Positions 45,262 to 55,793 of a DNA stretch of 64,000 bases are shown here, piece by piece. This DNA comes from Roseicella sp. DB1501. Its GTDB lineage: Bacteria; Pseudomonadota; Alphaproteobacteria; Acetobacterales; Acetobacteraceae. How positions within the stretch are numbered: the stretch's first letter is position 1; each line of letters opens with the position of its first letter. The stretch spans positions 62,001-126,000 of the forward strand of contig NZ_JABFHG010000012.1 of the NCBI RefSeq assembly GCF_013112485.1, given 5' to 3'. The position numbers and the translations under genes were made by a program. Below the pieces are notes generated by a model that was given only the letters and a program-made list of their open reading frames with translations, made no database searches and was not told where the DNA came from.

Positions 45262-47183
45262 TGTCGGCACCCCCCTCCACGCCTCTGCTCGACCGGGTTC
45301 GAATTCCCGCCGAAATGCGCAATTTCTCGACCGAGCAGCTCAAGCAGCTGGCGGACGAGCTGCGCGCCGAGACGATCCACGCCGTCAGCCAGACCGGCGG
45401 GCATCTCGGCGCCTCGCTCGGCGTGGTCGAGCTCACCGTGGCGCTGCACGCGGTGTTCGAGACGCCGCGCGACCGGCTGATCTGGGATGTCGGCCACCAG
45501 GCCTATCCGCACAAGATCCTGACCGGGCGGCGCGACCGCATCCGCACGCTGCGCCAGGGCGGCGGCCTCTCCGGCTTCACCCGCCGCAGCGAGAGCGAGT
45601 ACGACCCCTTCGGCGCGGCGCATTCCAGCACCTCGATCTCCGCCGGCCTCGGCATGGCCGTGGCGCGCGACCTGAAGGGCGACACGCGCAACGTCATCGC
45701 CGTGATCGGCGACGGCGCGATGAGCGCGGGGATGGCCTATGAGGCCATGAACAATGCCGGCGCCGAGAAGTCGCGCCTCATCGTCATCCTGAACGACAAC
45801 GACATGTCCATCGCTCCGCCGGTCGGGGCGATGAGCGCCTATCTGTCGAAGGTCGTCTCCTCGCGGCCCTTCCTCTCCATCCGCGACATGATGGCCAAGC
45901 TGGCGCGGCGCTTCCCGGCGCCGGTCGAGCGCGTCGCCAAGCGGGCGGACGAATACGCCCGCGGGCTGCTGACCGGCGGGACGCTGTTCGAGGAGCTGGG
46001 CTTCTACTATGTCGGCCCGATCGACGGGCACGACCTCGACCACCTCATGCCCGTGCTGCGCAACCTGCGCGACCAGGAGCTGCACGACCCGATCCTGCTG
46101 CATGTGGTGACGAAGAAGGGCAAGGGCTACGCCCCGGCCGAGGCCAGCGCCGACAAGTATCACGGCGTGCAGAAGTTCAACGTCATCACCGGCGAGCAGC
46201 AGAAGGCGCCGCCCGGCCCGCCCTCCTACACCAAGGTCTTCGCCAACGCCCTGGTCGCCGAGGCCGAGGCGGATGCGCGCATCGTCGCCATCAACGCGGC
46301 CATGCCCTCGGGTACCGGCCTCGACACCTTCGGCAAGCGCTTCCCGAAGCGGACCTTCGATGTCGGCATCGCCGAGCAGCATGCCGTCACCTTCGCCGCC
46401 GGCATGGCGACCGAGGGGATGAAGCCCTTCTGCGCCATCTACTCGACCTTCCTGCAGCGCGCCTACGACCAGCTGGTGCACGATGTGGTGCTGCAGAGCC
46501 TGCCGGTGCGCTTCGCCATGGACCGCGCCGGCCTGGTCGGGGCCGATGGCGCGACCCATGCCGGCAGCTTCGACATCGCCTATCTCGGCTGCCTGCCCGG
46601 CATCGTGCTGATGGCGCCGAGCGACGAGGCGGAGCTGATGCATATGGTGGCGACCGCGGCCGCCATCGACGACCGGCCGAGCGCCTTCCGCTACCCGCGC
46701 GGCGAAGGCTTCGGCGTCGAGCTGCCGGCGCGCGGCACGCCGCTCGAGATCGGCAAGGGCCGCATCGTGCGCGAAGGCAGCTCGGTCGCCATCCTCTCCT
46801 ATGGCACGCGGCTGGCCGAATGCCTGCGGGCAGCCGAGGAGCTGGGCGCGCGCGGCCTCTCCACCACCGTCGCCGATGCCCGCTTCGCCAAGCCGCTCGA
46901 CACGACGCTGGTCGAGCGCCTGGCGCGCGAGCACGAGGTGCTGATCACCATCGAGGAGGGTTCGGTCGGCGGCTTCGGCAGCTTCGTGCTGCAGCACTTG
47001 GCGCTGCGCGGGCTGCTCGATGCCGGGCTGAAGGTGCGGCCGATGTGCCTGCCGGACCGCTTCATCGACCATGACAACCCGAAGAAGCAGTATGACGAGG
47101 CGGGGCTGAACGCGGCGCAGATCGTCGCCATGGCGGTCTCGGCGCTCGGCAGCGGCGCGGCGGCGCGGCCGGCGCGGGCCTGA
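45261..47183 (+). CDS. dxs: 1-deoxy-D-xylulose-5-phosphate synthase
   Basis: A 640-aa thiamine diphosphate enzyme that condenses pyruvate and glyceraldehyde-3-phosphate, the entry to the MEP isoprenoid pathway. Visible features are [16 protein letters not shown], the [16 protein letters not shown] thiamine motif (about 151-166), [10 protein letters not shown] and the pyrimidine-domain segment [17 protein letters not shown]. Length and motifs are fully normal. It overlaps ispA by four bases and is followed by tlyA. Confidence 0.97.
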   Translation: MSAPPSTPLLDRVRIPAEMRNFSTEQLKQLADELRAETIHAVSQTGGHLGASLGVVELTVALHAVFETPRDRLIWDVGHQAYPHKILTGRRDRIRTLRQGGGLSGFTRRSESEYDPFGAAHSSTSISAGLGMAVARDLKGDTRNVIAVIGDGAMSAGMAYEAMNNAGAEKSRLIVILNDNDMSIAPPVGAMSAYLSKVVSSRPFLSIRDMMAKLARRFPAPVERVAKRADEYARGLLTGGTLFEELGFYYVGPIDGHDLDHLMPVLRNLRDQELHDPILLHVVTKKGKGYAPAEASADKYHGVQKFNVITGEQQKAPPGPPSYTKVFANALVAEAEADARIVAINAAMPSGTGLDTFGKRFPKRTFDVGIAEQHAVTFAAGMATEGMKPFCAIYSTFLQRAYDQLVHDVVLQSLPVRFAMDRAGLVGADGATHAGSFDIAYLGCLPGIVLMAPSDEAELMHMVATAAAIDDRPSAFRYPRGEGFGVELPARGTPLEIGKGRIVREGSSVAILSYGTRLAECLRAAEELGARGLSTTVADARFAKPLDTTLVERLAREHEVLITIEEGSVGGFGSFVLQHLALRGLLDAGLKVRPMCLPDRFIDHDNPKKQYDEAGLNAAQIVAMAVSALGSGAAARPARA

Positions 47184-47265
47184 GGCCGGCAGCGGCGGGC
47201 AGGCCGGCCCGCCGCCGGAAGGACGGGGGTGGGCCATCGCCAAGGAGCGTGCCGATCAGGCGCTG

Positions 47266-47976
47266 GTGGATCGCGGCCTGGCCGAGAGCCGGACGCGGGC
47301 CCAGGCGCTGATCCTTGCCGGCAAGGTCTATGCCGGGGAGCGGCGGATCGAGAAGTCCGGGCAGCTATTGCCCCCCGGCACCGCGCTCGAGGTGCGGGGC
47401 CAGGACCATCCCTGGGTGTCCCGCGGCGGGGTGAAGCTGGCGCATGCGCTCGGCCATTTCGGCCTCTCGCCGGAGGGCAGGGTCTGCCTCGATGTCGGGG
47501 CCTCGACCGGCGGCTTCACCGATGTGCTGCTGCAGCACGGGGCGGCGCGGGTCTATGCGGTCGATGTCGGCCATGGCCAGCTCGCCTGGGGCCTGCGCAA
47601 CGATCCCCGCGTCGTGGTGCTGGAACGGGTGAATGCCCGCTACCTCGAGCCGGCCCAGGTGCCGGAGGCGCCGGGCGTGCTGGTCTGCGATGCCAGCTTC
47701 ATAGGCCTCGGCACGGTGCTGCCGCGGCCGCTCTCGCTCTGCGCCCCCGGCGCCTGGGCGGTGGCGCTGATCAAGCCGCAATTCGAGGTGGGGCCGGCGG
47801 TCGCCAAGGGCGGGGTGGTGCGGGATGCCGCGGTGCACCGCGCGGTCTGCGACCGCATCGCCGGCTGGTGGGCCGGTCTGCCGGGCTGGCAGGTGATCGG
47901 CATCGAGCCGAGCCCGATCCTCGGCCCCGAGGGCAACCGGGAGTTCCTCATCGCCGCCCGCCATGGCCGGCCATGA
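47266..47976 (+). CDS. tlyA: TlyA family rRNA 2'-O-methyltransferase
   Basis: A SAM-dependent methyltransferase that modifies rRNA ribose (16S/23S in studied members), with an N-terminal S4 RNA-binding domain. From GTG 47266 the protein is 236 aa. S4 residues are RGLAESRTRAQALILAGKVY. The SAM site is LDVGASTGGFTDVLLQ, with the catalytic Lys near LIKPQFEVG. The conserved first residues AKERADQALV lie upstream of this GTG, starting at 47239. No ATG, GTG or TTG exists in frame there, only ATC at 47236. So the true start may be ATC 47236, adding ten residues. Confidence 0.88.
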   Translation: MDRGLAESRTRAQALILAGKVYAGERRIEKSGQLLPPGTALEVRGQDHPWVSRGGVKLAHALGHFGLSPEGRVCLDVGASTGGFTDVLLQHGAARVYAVDVGHGQLAWGLRNDPRVVVLERVNARYLEPAQVPEAPGVLVCDASFIGLGTVLPRPLSLCAPGAWAVALIKPQFEVGPAVAKGGVVRDAAVHRAVCDRIAGWWAGLPGWQVIGIEPSPILGPEGNREFLIAARHGRP

Positions 47977-48007
47977 CGTCACCGAACGCTCCCGCTATAC
48001 CCGGCGC

Positions 48008-48475
48008 ATGGACGATATCGCCCCCCAGGAGGTCCGCTACCCGGACCTGAAGCCCGGCCACGCCATCCCGCCCGCCCTGAAGGCGGAGGGCTGGAAGCCG
48101 GTCCCGGCCAAGGACTACCCGGCCATGATCGGCCCCTTCCTCGCCCGCCGCGCCGGCGAGGGGTGGGAATACGCCTTCCTGCCGGAGCAGCGGCACCTCA
48201 ACATCGGCGGGGTGGTGCATGGCGGCATGCTGATGAGCTTCATGGACGACGTGCTCGGCATGACGGTATGGGAGGCGGCCGGCCGCCGGCCCGTCACCAC
48301 GGTGCAGCTCAACAACCACTTCATGGCGCCGGGCCGGCTCGACGAGCTGGTGGTCGGCCGGGGCGAGATCCTGCGCGTGACGAAGAGCGTGGTCTTCGTC
48401 CGCGGGCTGCTCACCTCGGGCGGGCGGACCCTCGTGCATGGCGACGGGGTGTGGAAGATCCTCGGCACCAGCTGA
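48008..48475 (+). CDS. PaaI-type hotdog thioesterase
   Basis: A 155-aa hotdog-fold acyl-CoA thioesterase. The active-site helix is [22 protein letters not shown], with the catalytic Asp at the MDD position. [17 protein letters not shown] follows. The substrate is an aliphatic or aromatic acyl-CoA. An alternative ATG at 47963, overlapping tlyA, would add 15 residues that are polar and unlike the family; 48008 is chosen. It lies 35 bases upstream of the thiolase gene, so both may be co-transcribed and act in acyl-CoA metabolism. Confidence 0.85.
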   Translation: MDDIAPQEVRYPDLKPGHAIPPALKAEGWKPVPAKDYPAMIGPFLARRAGEGWEYAFLPEQRHLNIGGVVHGGMLMSFMDDVLGMTVWEAAGRRPVTTVQLNNHFMAPGRLDELVVGRGEILRVTKSVVFVRGLLTSGGRTLVHGDGVWKILGTS

Positions 48476-48510
48476 ACCGGGCGGGGCCGAAGACCAGGGA
48501 GGACAGCAGG

Positions 48511-49713
<1,203 letters not shown>

Positions 49714-49727
49714 CGCCAAACATGAAA

Positions 49728-49756
49728 GGGCCGCCGATGCAGGACATCGGCGGCCC
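49728..49756. terminator. Bidirectional hairpin terminator
   Basis: A perfect 12-bp stem (GGGCCGCCGATG, CAGGA, CATCGGCGGCCC) lies between the convergent thiolase and 47-aa genes. It has AAA on the left side, which serves the minus strand as TTT. Confidence 0.8.
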
Positions 49757-49780
49757 GTTCCGGCGGTGCTGGGCCGTGGC

Positions 49781-49924
49781 TCAGCCCCCGGCCGCACTCC
49801 GCATGTCCTGAGTCCCGATCTCGGCCAGCAGGGACCAGACGCGGTCCGGGTCCATGCGGATTTCCGGATCGTTCAGGAGCCTGTCGAGCTCGGCGAGCTT
49901 GGCCTCGAATTCACGCTCGGTCAT
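49781..49924 (-). CDS. 47-aa small protein, PCRF-like segment
   Basis: A short acidic protein. The segment FEAKLAELDRLLNDPEI, followed by DPDRVWSLLAEIG, looks like the helical start of the PCRF domain of release factor 1, but the rest of RF1 is absent. Similar short proteins of unknown role occur in related alphaproteobacteria, from general recollection. A GGGAG lies about 12 bases before ATG 49924; longer in-frame extensions contain low-confidence residues. It is convergent with thiolase, sharing the terminator. Confidence 0.6.
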   Translation of the reverse strand: MTEREFEAKLAELDRLLNDPEIRMDPDRVWSLLAEIGTQDMRSAAGG

Positions 49925-50199
49925 GCAAGCCTGTCTCCCATTTTGGCCGCGGCAGAAGCGGCAGCGCCCAAAGCCGCGGAAAAACGCAGTAGAAACACCG
50001 CGGTTGCGCGCTGCAACAATCCGGCAGGAGGGTGGCGGAACTGTGACGTGCCGCCCAATCTCGCGACCGATCCGTACCGAGAAGAACATGCTCCTCGGCC
50101 GGGCCGCGATGCGGTCACGGACGGTCCCTCTGGGGGGCTATCCGCCCACCAGGCACGGCGAGGGACGCTGCCGTCCGGCCGCGACCGGGCCTTGTCGCT

Positions 50200-51411
50200 T
50201 CACACGGAGGAGAGGACCGCCGGCGCCAGGCCGGGATGCCGGGCCGCGGCATGGGCCGGGTTGCGGAAGCGCAGCTCGCCCTCCGGCACCGCATCCGGCG
50301 CTGCCGCGCTGAACATCTCGAAGCGCGAGGCGCAGGTGACGGCCACCACCCGCCGCGCCGCCGGGGCGGTGAGAAACCGGCGGACCGCGCCCTCGAGCTC
50401 GAGATGCTCGCCCCGCAACGTGCGCCAGTCGGCGCGGTCGAGATCGTCGAGGAACATGGCCAGGATGCCGGGATGGGCGCCGGTCAGGCGATGCTCCGCC
50501 GCCGTGGCGGCGCGCCGGCAGACTGCCGCGGCGATCTCGTTCTCCCGTCCCGCCCGCGCCGCCATGGCGAAGACGCTGCCGCCATCCCGGCCGGTGGTGA
50601 CGGCGAGATGCGCCTCATGCCCGAACAGGGCCCGCAGCCGCGCCGGCAGGCCGCCCGGCATGTCCTGCATCTGCGCGCCCGCGAGCATCAGCGGGTCGAG
50701 CTTCAGCACCGCCTGCGCGCCGGCATCCTGGCGCCGCTCGGCGCTCAGCAGCCCGCTGATCCGGCGCTGCAGCTCGGCGAGCTGATCGGGGCCGGAGATG
50801 CCCTCGGGCAGCGTCATCTTCAGCAGGTAGCGGCCGGGATGCGCCGCCAGCCAGGTCTGCAATTCCGGATCGATGGCGTCGACCAGCGTCCACCAGTCGC
50901 CGCGATGCACCGGCCGGCCCTCCTCGGCCGAGACGGTCTCGCAGACCACCTCGGCCGTTGCGCCGTCGCGCTCGGCCAGCATGTCGTAGAAGGCGCCCTC
51001 GGCCAGCCCGTCGAAGCGCAGGGTAAAGCCGTGCTGGCGCAGCCGGGCCGCGGTGCGGAGCAGATGGAAGAGCGGGATCAGCGTCGCCGGGCCGGTGAGC
51101 CCGGCCAGGATCAGGTCCTGCAGCTTGCGCCGGCCGGCGGGCGGCAGCGCTTCGGCCAGCACCACCGCTTCCTGCGCCAGCAGGCAAAGGCGGCGTTCGG
51201 CGAGCGTCGCCCGCCCGGCCAGCCGGCCATCGGCGATGCGCGAGAGGGCGAGTTCGAGGGCATGCCGCTGCTGCGCCGCCCGTCCGGAGCGGGAGCCGGG
51301 CTGCGCCCGCAGGCCGAGCTCCGCGACGCGCGCCAGCCATTGATCCTCGCCGCAAAGCGAAATGAAGCCGTTGAGCGCGGGAATATCCGCGGGCGGACCA
51401 GCGAAGGGCAT
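50200..51411 (-). CDS. Hypothetical protein, 403 aa, weak nuclease-like motif
   Basis: I do not recognise a named family. The protein is soluble, Ala/Leu/Arg-rich, with no signal peptide or membrane helix. A mid-region block (about 152-180) reads AEVVCETVSAEEGRPVHR after GAFYDMLAERDG. This spacing recalls the E-x-K-T and GRxxHR pattern in some PD-(D/E)xK nuclease-like proteins, but the usual Lys is Glu here. That would abolish activity if the match is real. Codon use is like its neighbours. It lies between a small gene and chorismate synthase, in the same direction as aroC; the 150-base gap argues for its own promoter. Confidence 0.7.
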   Translation of the reverse strand: MPFAGPPADIPALNGFISLCGEDQWLARVAELGLRAQPGSRSGRAAQQRHALELALSRIADGRLAGRATLAERRLCLLAQEAVVLAEALPPAGRRKLQDLILAGLTGPATLIPLFHLLRTAARLRQHGFTLRFDGLAEGAFYDMLAERDGATAEVVCETVSAEEGRPVHRGDWWTLVDAIDPELQTWLAAHPGRYLLKMTLPEGISGPDQLAELQRRISGLLSAERRQDAGAQAVLKLDPLMLAGAQMQDMPGGLPARLRALFGHEAHLAVTTGRDGGSVFAMAARAGRENEIAAAVCRRAATAAEHRLTGAHPGILAMFLDDLDRADWRTLRGEHLELEGAVRRFLTAPAARRVVAVTCASRFEMFSAAAPDAVPEGELRFRNPAHAAARHPGLAPAVLSSV

Positions 51412-51561
51412 GGCGACGTCTCACACTCCTCGTTGGGCAGACCTTCCCCGGCCGCATCGCGGAGCGTCAAGCGCACAGCCCGATCCCACCGCTCATACTA
51501 TAGTACTGCCTGCCTCGGGACCCGAAGCCCAGCCGCCGGCAACAGCGCGCGGCGACCCCCT

Positions 51562-52665
51562 TCAGTTGCGCGGCAGCCGCGCCTCGGCCGGCGCATCCGG
51601 ATTCTGCGCCCGGTGCCGCAGCAGGTGGTCGGCGAGGGTGATCGCCAGCATCGCCTCGCCCACCGGCACGGCCCGGATGCCGACGCAGGGATCGTGCCGG
51701 CCCTTGGTGAGCACCTCCACCTCCTGGCCGAATCGGTCCACCGAGCGGCGCGGCGTCAGGATGGAGGAGGTGGGCTTCACCGCGAAGCGGGCGATGATGG
51801 GCTGGCCGGTGGAGATGCCGCCGAGGATGCCGCCCGCATGGTTGTCGCCGAACCGCACCCGGCCATCCGCGCCCATGCGCATCTCGTCCGCATTGGCCTC
51901 GCCGGTGAGGGCGGCGGCGGCGAAGCCCTCGCCGATCTCGACGCCCTTCACCGCATTGATCGACATCAGCGCCGCGGCGAGATCGGCATCGAGCTTGCCG
52001 TAGACCGGCGCGCCAAGGCCAGGCGGGGCACCCTCGGCCACCAGCTCGATCACCGCGCCGAGGGAGGAGCCGGATTTCCGCGCCTCGGTCAGCATGGCCT
52101 CCCAGCGCCGCGCCGCCGCGCGGTCGGGGCAGAAGAAGGCATTCTCCTCCACCGCCGCCCAGTCCCAGGCGGCGCGGTCGATGCGGTCGGGGCCCATCTG
52201 GACCATCGCGCCGCGGATTCTCACGCCCTCCAGCACCCGGCGGGCGACGGCGCCGGCGGCGACGCGCATGGCGGTCTCCCGCGCCGAGGAGCGGCCGCCG
52301 CCGCGATAGTCGCGGATGCCGTATTTCAGCTCGTAGGTCAGGTCGGCATGGCCGGGCCGGAAGCGGTCCTTGATCTCCCCGTAGTCGCGGCTGCGCTGGT
52401 CCTGGTTCTCGATCAGCAGGGCGATGGGGGTGCCGGTGGTCAGCCCCTCGAAGGTGCCGGAGAGGATGCGGACCTGGTCCGGCTCCTGCCGCTGCGTCAC
52501 GAATTTCGACTGGCCGGGGCGGCGGCGGTCGAGGAAGGGCTGGATATCCGCCTCGGTCAGGGCAAGGCGCGGCGGGCAGCCGTCCACGACGCAGCCGATG
52601 GCCGGGCCATGGCTCTCGCCCCAGGTGGTGACGCGGAAGAGATGGCCGAAGCTGTTATGGGACAT
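51562..52665 (-). CDS. aroC: Chorismate synthase
   Basis: A 367-aa FMN-dependent enzyme that makes chorismate from EPSP, the end of the shikimate pathway. The family N-terminus [16 protein letters not shown], the block [17 protein letters not shown] and [17 protein letters not shown] (about 110-126) are all present. It starts 39 bases after the fabI stop and is in the same direction, forming the fabI-aroC pair often seen in alphaproteobacteria. No missing residues were noticed. Confidence 0.96.
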   Translation of the reverse strand: MSHNSFGHLFRVTTWGESHGPAIGCVVDGCPPRLALTEADIQPFLDRRRPGQSKFVTQRQEPDQVRILSGTFEGLTTGTPIALLIENQDQRSRDYGEIKDRFRPGHADLTYELKYGIRDYRGGGRSSARETAMRVAAGAVARRVLEGVRIRGAMVQMGPDRIDRAAWDWAAVEENAFFCPDRAAARRWEAMLTEARKSGSSLGAVIELVAEGAPPGLGAPVYGKLDADLAAALMSINAVKGVEIGEGFAAAALTGEANADEMRMGADGRVRFGDNHAGGILGGISTGQPIIARFAVKPTSSILTPRRSVDRFGQEVEVLTKGRHDPCVGIRAVPVGEAMLAITLADHLLRHRAQNPDAPAEARLPRN

Positions 52666-52704
52666 GGCGCCGCGGCCTCGATGGGGATGACGGGGCGGGC
52701 CGGG

Positions 52705-53538
52705 TCAGACCGTGCTGATGTCGGGCGCGTCCACCGCCTTCATGCCCACCACGTGGTAGCCGCAATCGACGTGGTGGACCTCGCCGGTCACGCCGGCGCC
52801 GAGATCGCTCAGCAGGTAGAGCCCGGCGCCGCCCACCTCCTCGATGGTGACGTTGCGCTTGAGCGGGCTGTTGAACTGGTTCCACTTCAGGATGTAGCGG
52901 AAGTCGCCGATGCCGCTCGCCGCCAGGGTGCGGATCGGCCCGGCCGAGATGGCGTTCACCCGGATGCCCTGGCCGCCAAGATCGACCGCCAGGTAGCGCA
53001 CGCTCGCCTCCAGCGCCGCCTTGGCCACCCCCATCACGTTGTAGTGCGGCGTGACGCGCTCGGCGCCGAGGTAGCTCATGGTCAGCAGCGCGCCGCCGCG
53101 CTTCATCAGCGGCACCGCCCGCTGGCTGACGGCGACGAAGGAATAGGCGGAGATGTCGAGCGCCTGCAGGAAGACGTCGCGCGGCGTGTCGAGGTAGCGG
53201 CCGCGCAGATAGTCCTTGTTGGCGAAGCCGATGGCATGCACCAGGAAATCGAGATTGTCCCACCGCTCGGCGATGGCGGCGAAGGCGGCGTCGATGCTGG
53301 CCTCGTCGCCCACGTCGCAGGGCACCACCAGGGAGGAGCCGATACTCTCGGCCAGCGGCCGCACCCGCTTCTCCAGCGCCTCGCCCTGATAGGTGAAGGC
53401 CACCTCGCCGCCCTGGGCGGCGACCGCCCGGGCGATGCCCCAGGCGATGGACCGGTCATTCGCCACGCCGATGACAACCCCCCGCTTGCCGGCCATGAGC
53501 GTGCCGGTGGGTGCTGCAGCGAGGGGCGCTTCGGACAT
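52705..53538 (-). CDS. fabI: Enoyl-ACP reductase (NADH), FabI type
   Basis: A 277-aa atypical short-chain dehydrogenase that reduces enoyl-ACP in fatty acid synthesis and is the target of triclosan-like inhibitors. It has the FabI cofactor pattern GVANDRSIAWGIA (about 24-36). The catalytic Tyr166 and Lys173 sit in HYNVMGVAK. Tyr156 precedes them in LTMSYLGAERV. ATG 53538 adds a short alanine-rich leader before MAGKRG; an internal Met at residue 15 is an alternative. It is divergent from pdxH across about 105 bases. Confidence 0.95.
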   Translation of the reverse strand: MSEAPLAAAPTGTLMAGKRGVVIGVANDRSIAWGIARAVAAQGGEVAFTYQGEALEKRVRPLAESIGSSLVVPCDVGDEASIDAAFAAIAERWDNLDFLVHAIGFANKDYLRGRYLDTPRDVFLQALDISAYSFVAVSQRAVPLMKRGGALLTMSYLGAERVTPHYNVMGVAKAALEASVRYLAVDLGGQGIRVNAISAGPIRTLAASGIGDFRYILKWNQFNSPLKRNVTIEEVGGAGLYLLSDLGAGVTGEVHHVDCGYHVVGMKAVDAPDISTV

Positions 53539-53644
53539 GCGGCGGCGGGATCCGGCTTGTTGCGAACGGGCAGGCGTGGTGGCACACCGCCGGACGCCGG
53601 GCAAGAGCTTCCGGCCGCACGCCTTGTGACCCGGGATTTCCGCC

Positions 53645-54256
53645 ATGGACAGCAGCACCGAGGATCCCTTCGACCGTTTCGCGGCCTGGATGGCGGAGGC
53701 GACGAAGAGCGAGCCGAACGATCCGAATGCGGTCTGCCTGGCGACCTGCACGCCGGAGGGGCGGCCCTCGGCACGAATGGTGTTGCTGAAGGGCACCGAT
53801 CCGCGGGGCTTCGTCTTCTACACCAACCTCGAGAGCCGCAAGGGCGGCGAGCTGCTGGCCAATCCCTTCGCCGCGCTCTGCTTCCACTGGAAGAGCCTGC
53901 AGCGCAGCGTGCGGGTGGAGGGGCCGGTGGAACGCGTCACCGATGCCGAGGCCGACGCCTATTACGCCTCCCGCGCTCGCGGCTCGCGCATCGGCGCCTG
54001 GGCCAGCCGGCAGTCCCGGCCGCTCGAGGGTCGCTGGGCGCTGGAGAAGGCGGTGGCGGAGTACACGCTGAAATTCGGCCTCGGCGAGATCCCCCGCCCG
54101 GATTTCTGGTCCGGCTTCCGAGTGCTGCCGCAGCGGATCGAATTCTGGCGCGACATGCCCTTCCGCCTGCACGACCGGCAGGTCTTCCACCGCGTCGCCG
54201 GCATCGGCGCGGGCGATGGGGGCGGGGGCTGGCGGGTCGAGGCGCTGTATCCGTGA
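53645..54256 (+). CDS. pdxH: Pyridoxamine 5'-phosphate oxidase
   Basis: A 203-aa FMN enzyme that oxidises pyridoxine or pyridoxamine phosphate to PLP, the last step in vitamin B6 synthesis and salvage. Family features are [28 protein letters not shown] (about 43-70) and [14 protein letters not shown]. The C-terminus has [15 protein letters not shown] near residue 155 and WRVEALYP. Its normal length and the divergent fabI fit an alphaproteobacterial arrangement. The two-domain kinase follows after 25 bases. Confidence 0.95.
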   Translation: MDSSTEDPFDRFAAWMAEATKSEPNDPNAVCLATCTPEGRPSARMVLLKGTDPRGFVFYTNLESRKGGELLANPFAALCFHWKSLQRSVRVEGPVERVTDAEADAYYASRARGSRIGAWASRQSRPLEGRWALEKAVAEYTLKFGLGEIPRPDFWSGFRVLPQRIEFWRDMPFRLHDRQVFHRVAGIGAGDGGGGWRVEALYP

Positions 54257-54281
54257 GGCCGCGCCGTCCGGCCGGCGGCGC

Positions 54282-55757
54282 ATGATCCCGCCGGCGCAGG
54301 CGGAGACGGCGGCGCTGCTCCGCCGCCTCACCAGTGCCGAGCCGGTCGAGACGCATATCTCGGCCGTCTATGTCGGGCGGGATGCCGCCTTCAAGCTGAA
54401 GAAGGCGGTCGCCCTCGGCTTCCTCGACTTCTCGACACTGGCGGCGCGCGAGCATTTCCTTCGGCGCGAGCTGGAGATCAACCAGCCCTTCGCGCCGAGC
54501 CTCTACCGCGACGTCCTGCCGGTGACGCGGGCGCCGGATGGCGGCCTCGCCCTCGGCGGCGAGGGCGAGGTGGTGGACTGGGTGCTGCGGATGGCGCCGG
54601 TCCCGGCCGGGGACTTCCTCGATGCGGTGGCGGCGCGGCAGGGGCTCGACGGGGTGCGGCTGGATGCCGTCGCCGACGCGGTCTTCGCCCAGCACGCCGC
54701 CCTGCCGCCGGTCGCGGGCATCGACGCGCCCGCCGCGATGCGCCGGGTGCTGGCGGGCAACGGTGCGGCGGCGCGCGCGGCGGGCCTGCCGGCGGCGCGC
54801 GTCGAGGCGCTGGTCGCGGCGACCGAGGCCTGGATCGCCCGCCTCGCGCCGGTGCTCGCGGCCCGCGCCGCGGCGGGAAGGGTGCGGCGCTGCCATGGCG
54901 ACCTGCATCTCGGCAATCTCTGCCTGGTGGAGGGCCGGGTGACGCCCTTCGACGCGCTGGAATTCGACGAGGATCTGGCGCGGATCGATACCGGCTACGA
55001 CCTCGCCTTCCTGCTGATGGATCTCGACCACCGGCTCGGCCGCGCCGCCGCCAACCGGGTGCTGAACCGCTACGTCGCGCGCGGCGGCGATGCCGGGCTG
55101 GTCGCCGGCCTGCCGCTCTGGCTATCGGTCCGCGCCATGATCCGGGCGCATGTCGTGGCGAAGGCGAGGGGCGTGGGGGAGGGGCTGCCCTATCTGGCCC
55201 GCGCCGAGGCGATGCTGGCGCCGCCGCCGCCGCGCCTGGTCGCGGTGGGCGGGCTGCAGGGCACCGGCAAGTCGCGCCTCGCCCGCGCCCTGGCGCCCGC
55301 CCTTGGCGCCGCGCCGGGGGCGCTGGTGCTGCGCAGCGACGAGATCCGCAAGCGCCGCGCCGGCCGGGCACCGGAGGAGCGGCTGCCGCCCGAGGTCTAT
55401 GCGCCGGAGGCGAGCGCCGCGGTCTTCGCCGAGCTGGATGCGCTGGCCGCCGAGGCGCTGCGCGGCGGCCATGCCGTCATCGCCGATGCCGCCTTCCTGC
55501 GCGACTCCGAACGCGACGCGATCGAGGCGGCACGCGGCGCGGCGCCCTTCACCGGGTTTTGGCTGGAGGCGCCGTTGCCGGTGCTGCGCGCGCGCATCGA
55601 GTCCCGCCGCGGCGATGCCTCGGATGCCGATGTCGCGGTGCTGGAGGCCGCGGCGGCGCGCGGGGTCGGGGCGGTGCGCTGGGTGAGGCTGGACGCGACG
55701 GAGGATCCGACCCCGGCGGCCCTCCGGTGCCTGGGCTTGAACGGCGATCGGCTCTAG
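54282..55757 (+). CDS. Two-domain kinase: APH-like phosphotransferase plus P-loop kinase
   Basis: A 491-aa protein that fuses two folds. The N-terminal half (about 1-320) is aminoglycoside-phosphotransferase-like, with CHGDLHLGNLCLV (about 205-217) and FDALEFDEDLARIDTGYDLAF carrying the catalytic and metal-binding Asp residues. The C-terminal half (about 322-491) is a P-loop kinase (Walker A GGLQGTGKSR, about 324-333, LRSDEIRKRRAG and VIADAAFL). Such AAA_33 fusions are common in proteobacteria; the substrate is unknown. ATG 54282 is chosen over an upstream in-frame start at 54216 that overlaps pdxH. Confidence 0.88.
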   Translation: MIPPAQAETAALLRRLTSAEPVETHISAVYVGRDAAFKLKKAVALGFLDFSTLAAREHFLRRELEINQPFAPSLYRDVLPVTRAPDGGLALGGEGEVVDWVLRMAPVPAGDFLDAVAARQGLDGVRLDAVADAVFAQHAALPPVAGIDAPAAMRRVLAGNGAAARAAGLPAARVEALVAATEAWIARLAPVLAARAAAGRVRRCHGDLHLGNLCLVEGRVTPFDALEFDEDLARIDTGYDLAFLLMDLDHRLGRAAANRVLNRYVARGGDAGLVAGLPLWLSVRAMIRAHVVAKARGVGEGLPYLARAEAMLAPPPPRLVAVGGLQGTGKSRLARALAPALGAAPGALVLRSDEIRKRRAGRAPEERLPPEVYAPEASAAVFAELDALAAEALRGGHAVIADAAFLRDSERDAIEAARGAAPFTGFWLEAPLPVLRARIESRRGDASDADVAVLEAAAARGVGAVRWVRLDATEDPTPAALRCLGLNGDRL

Positions 55758-55793
55758 CAGACATTCACCTCCTGCGCCCTCAGGAGACGCGCC

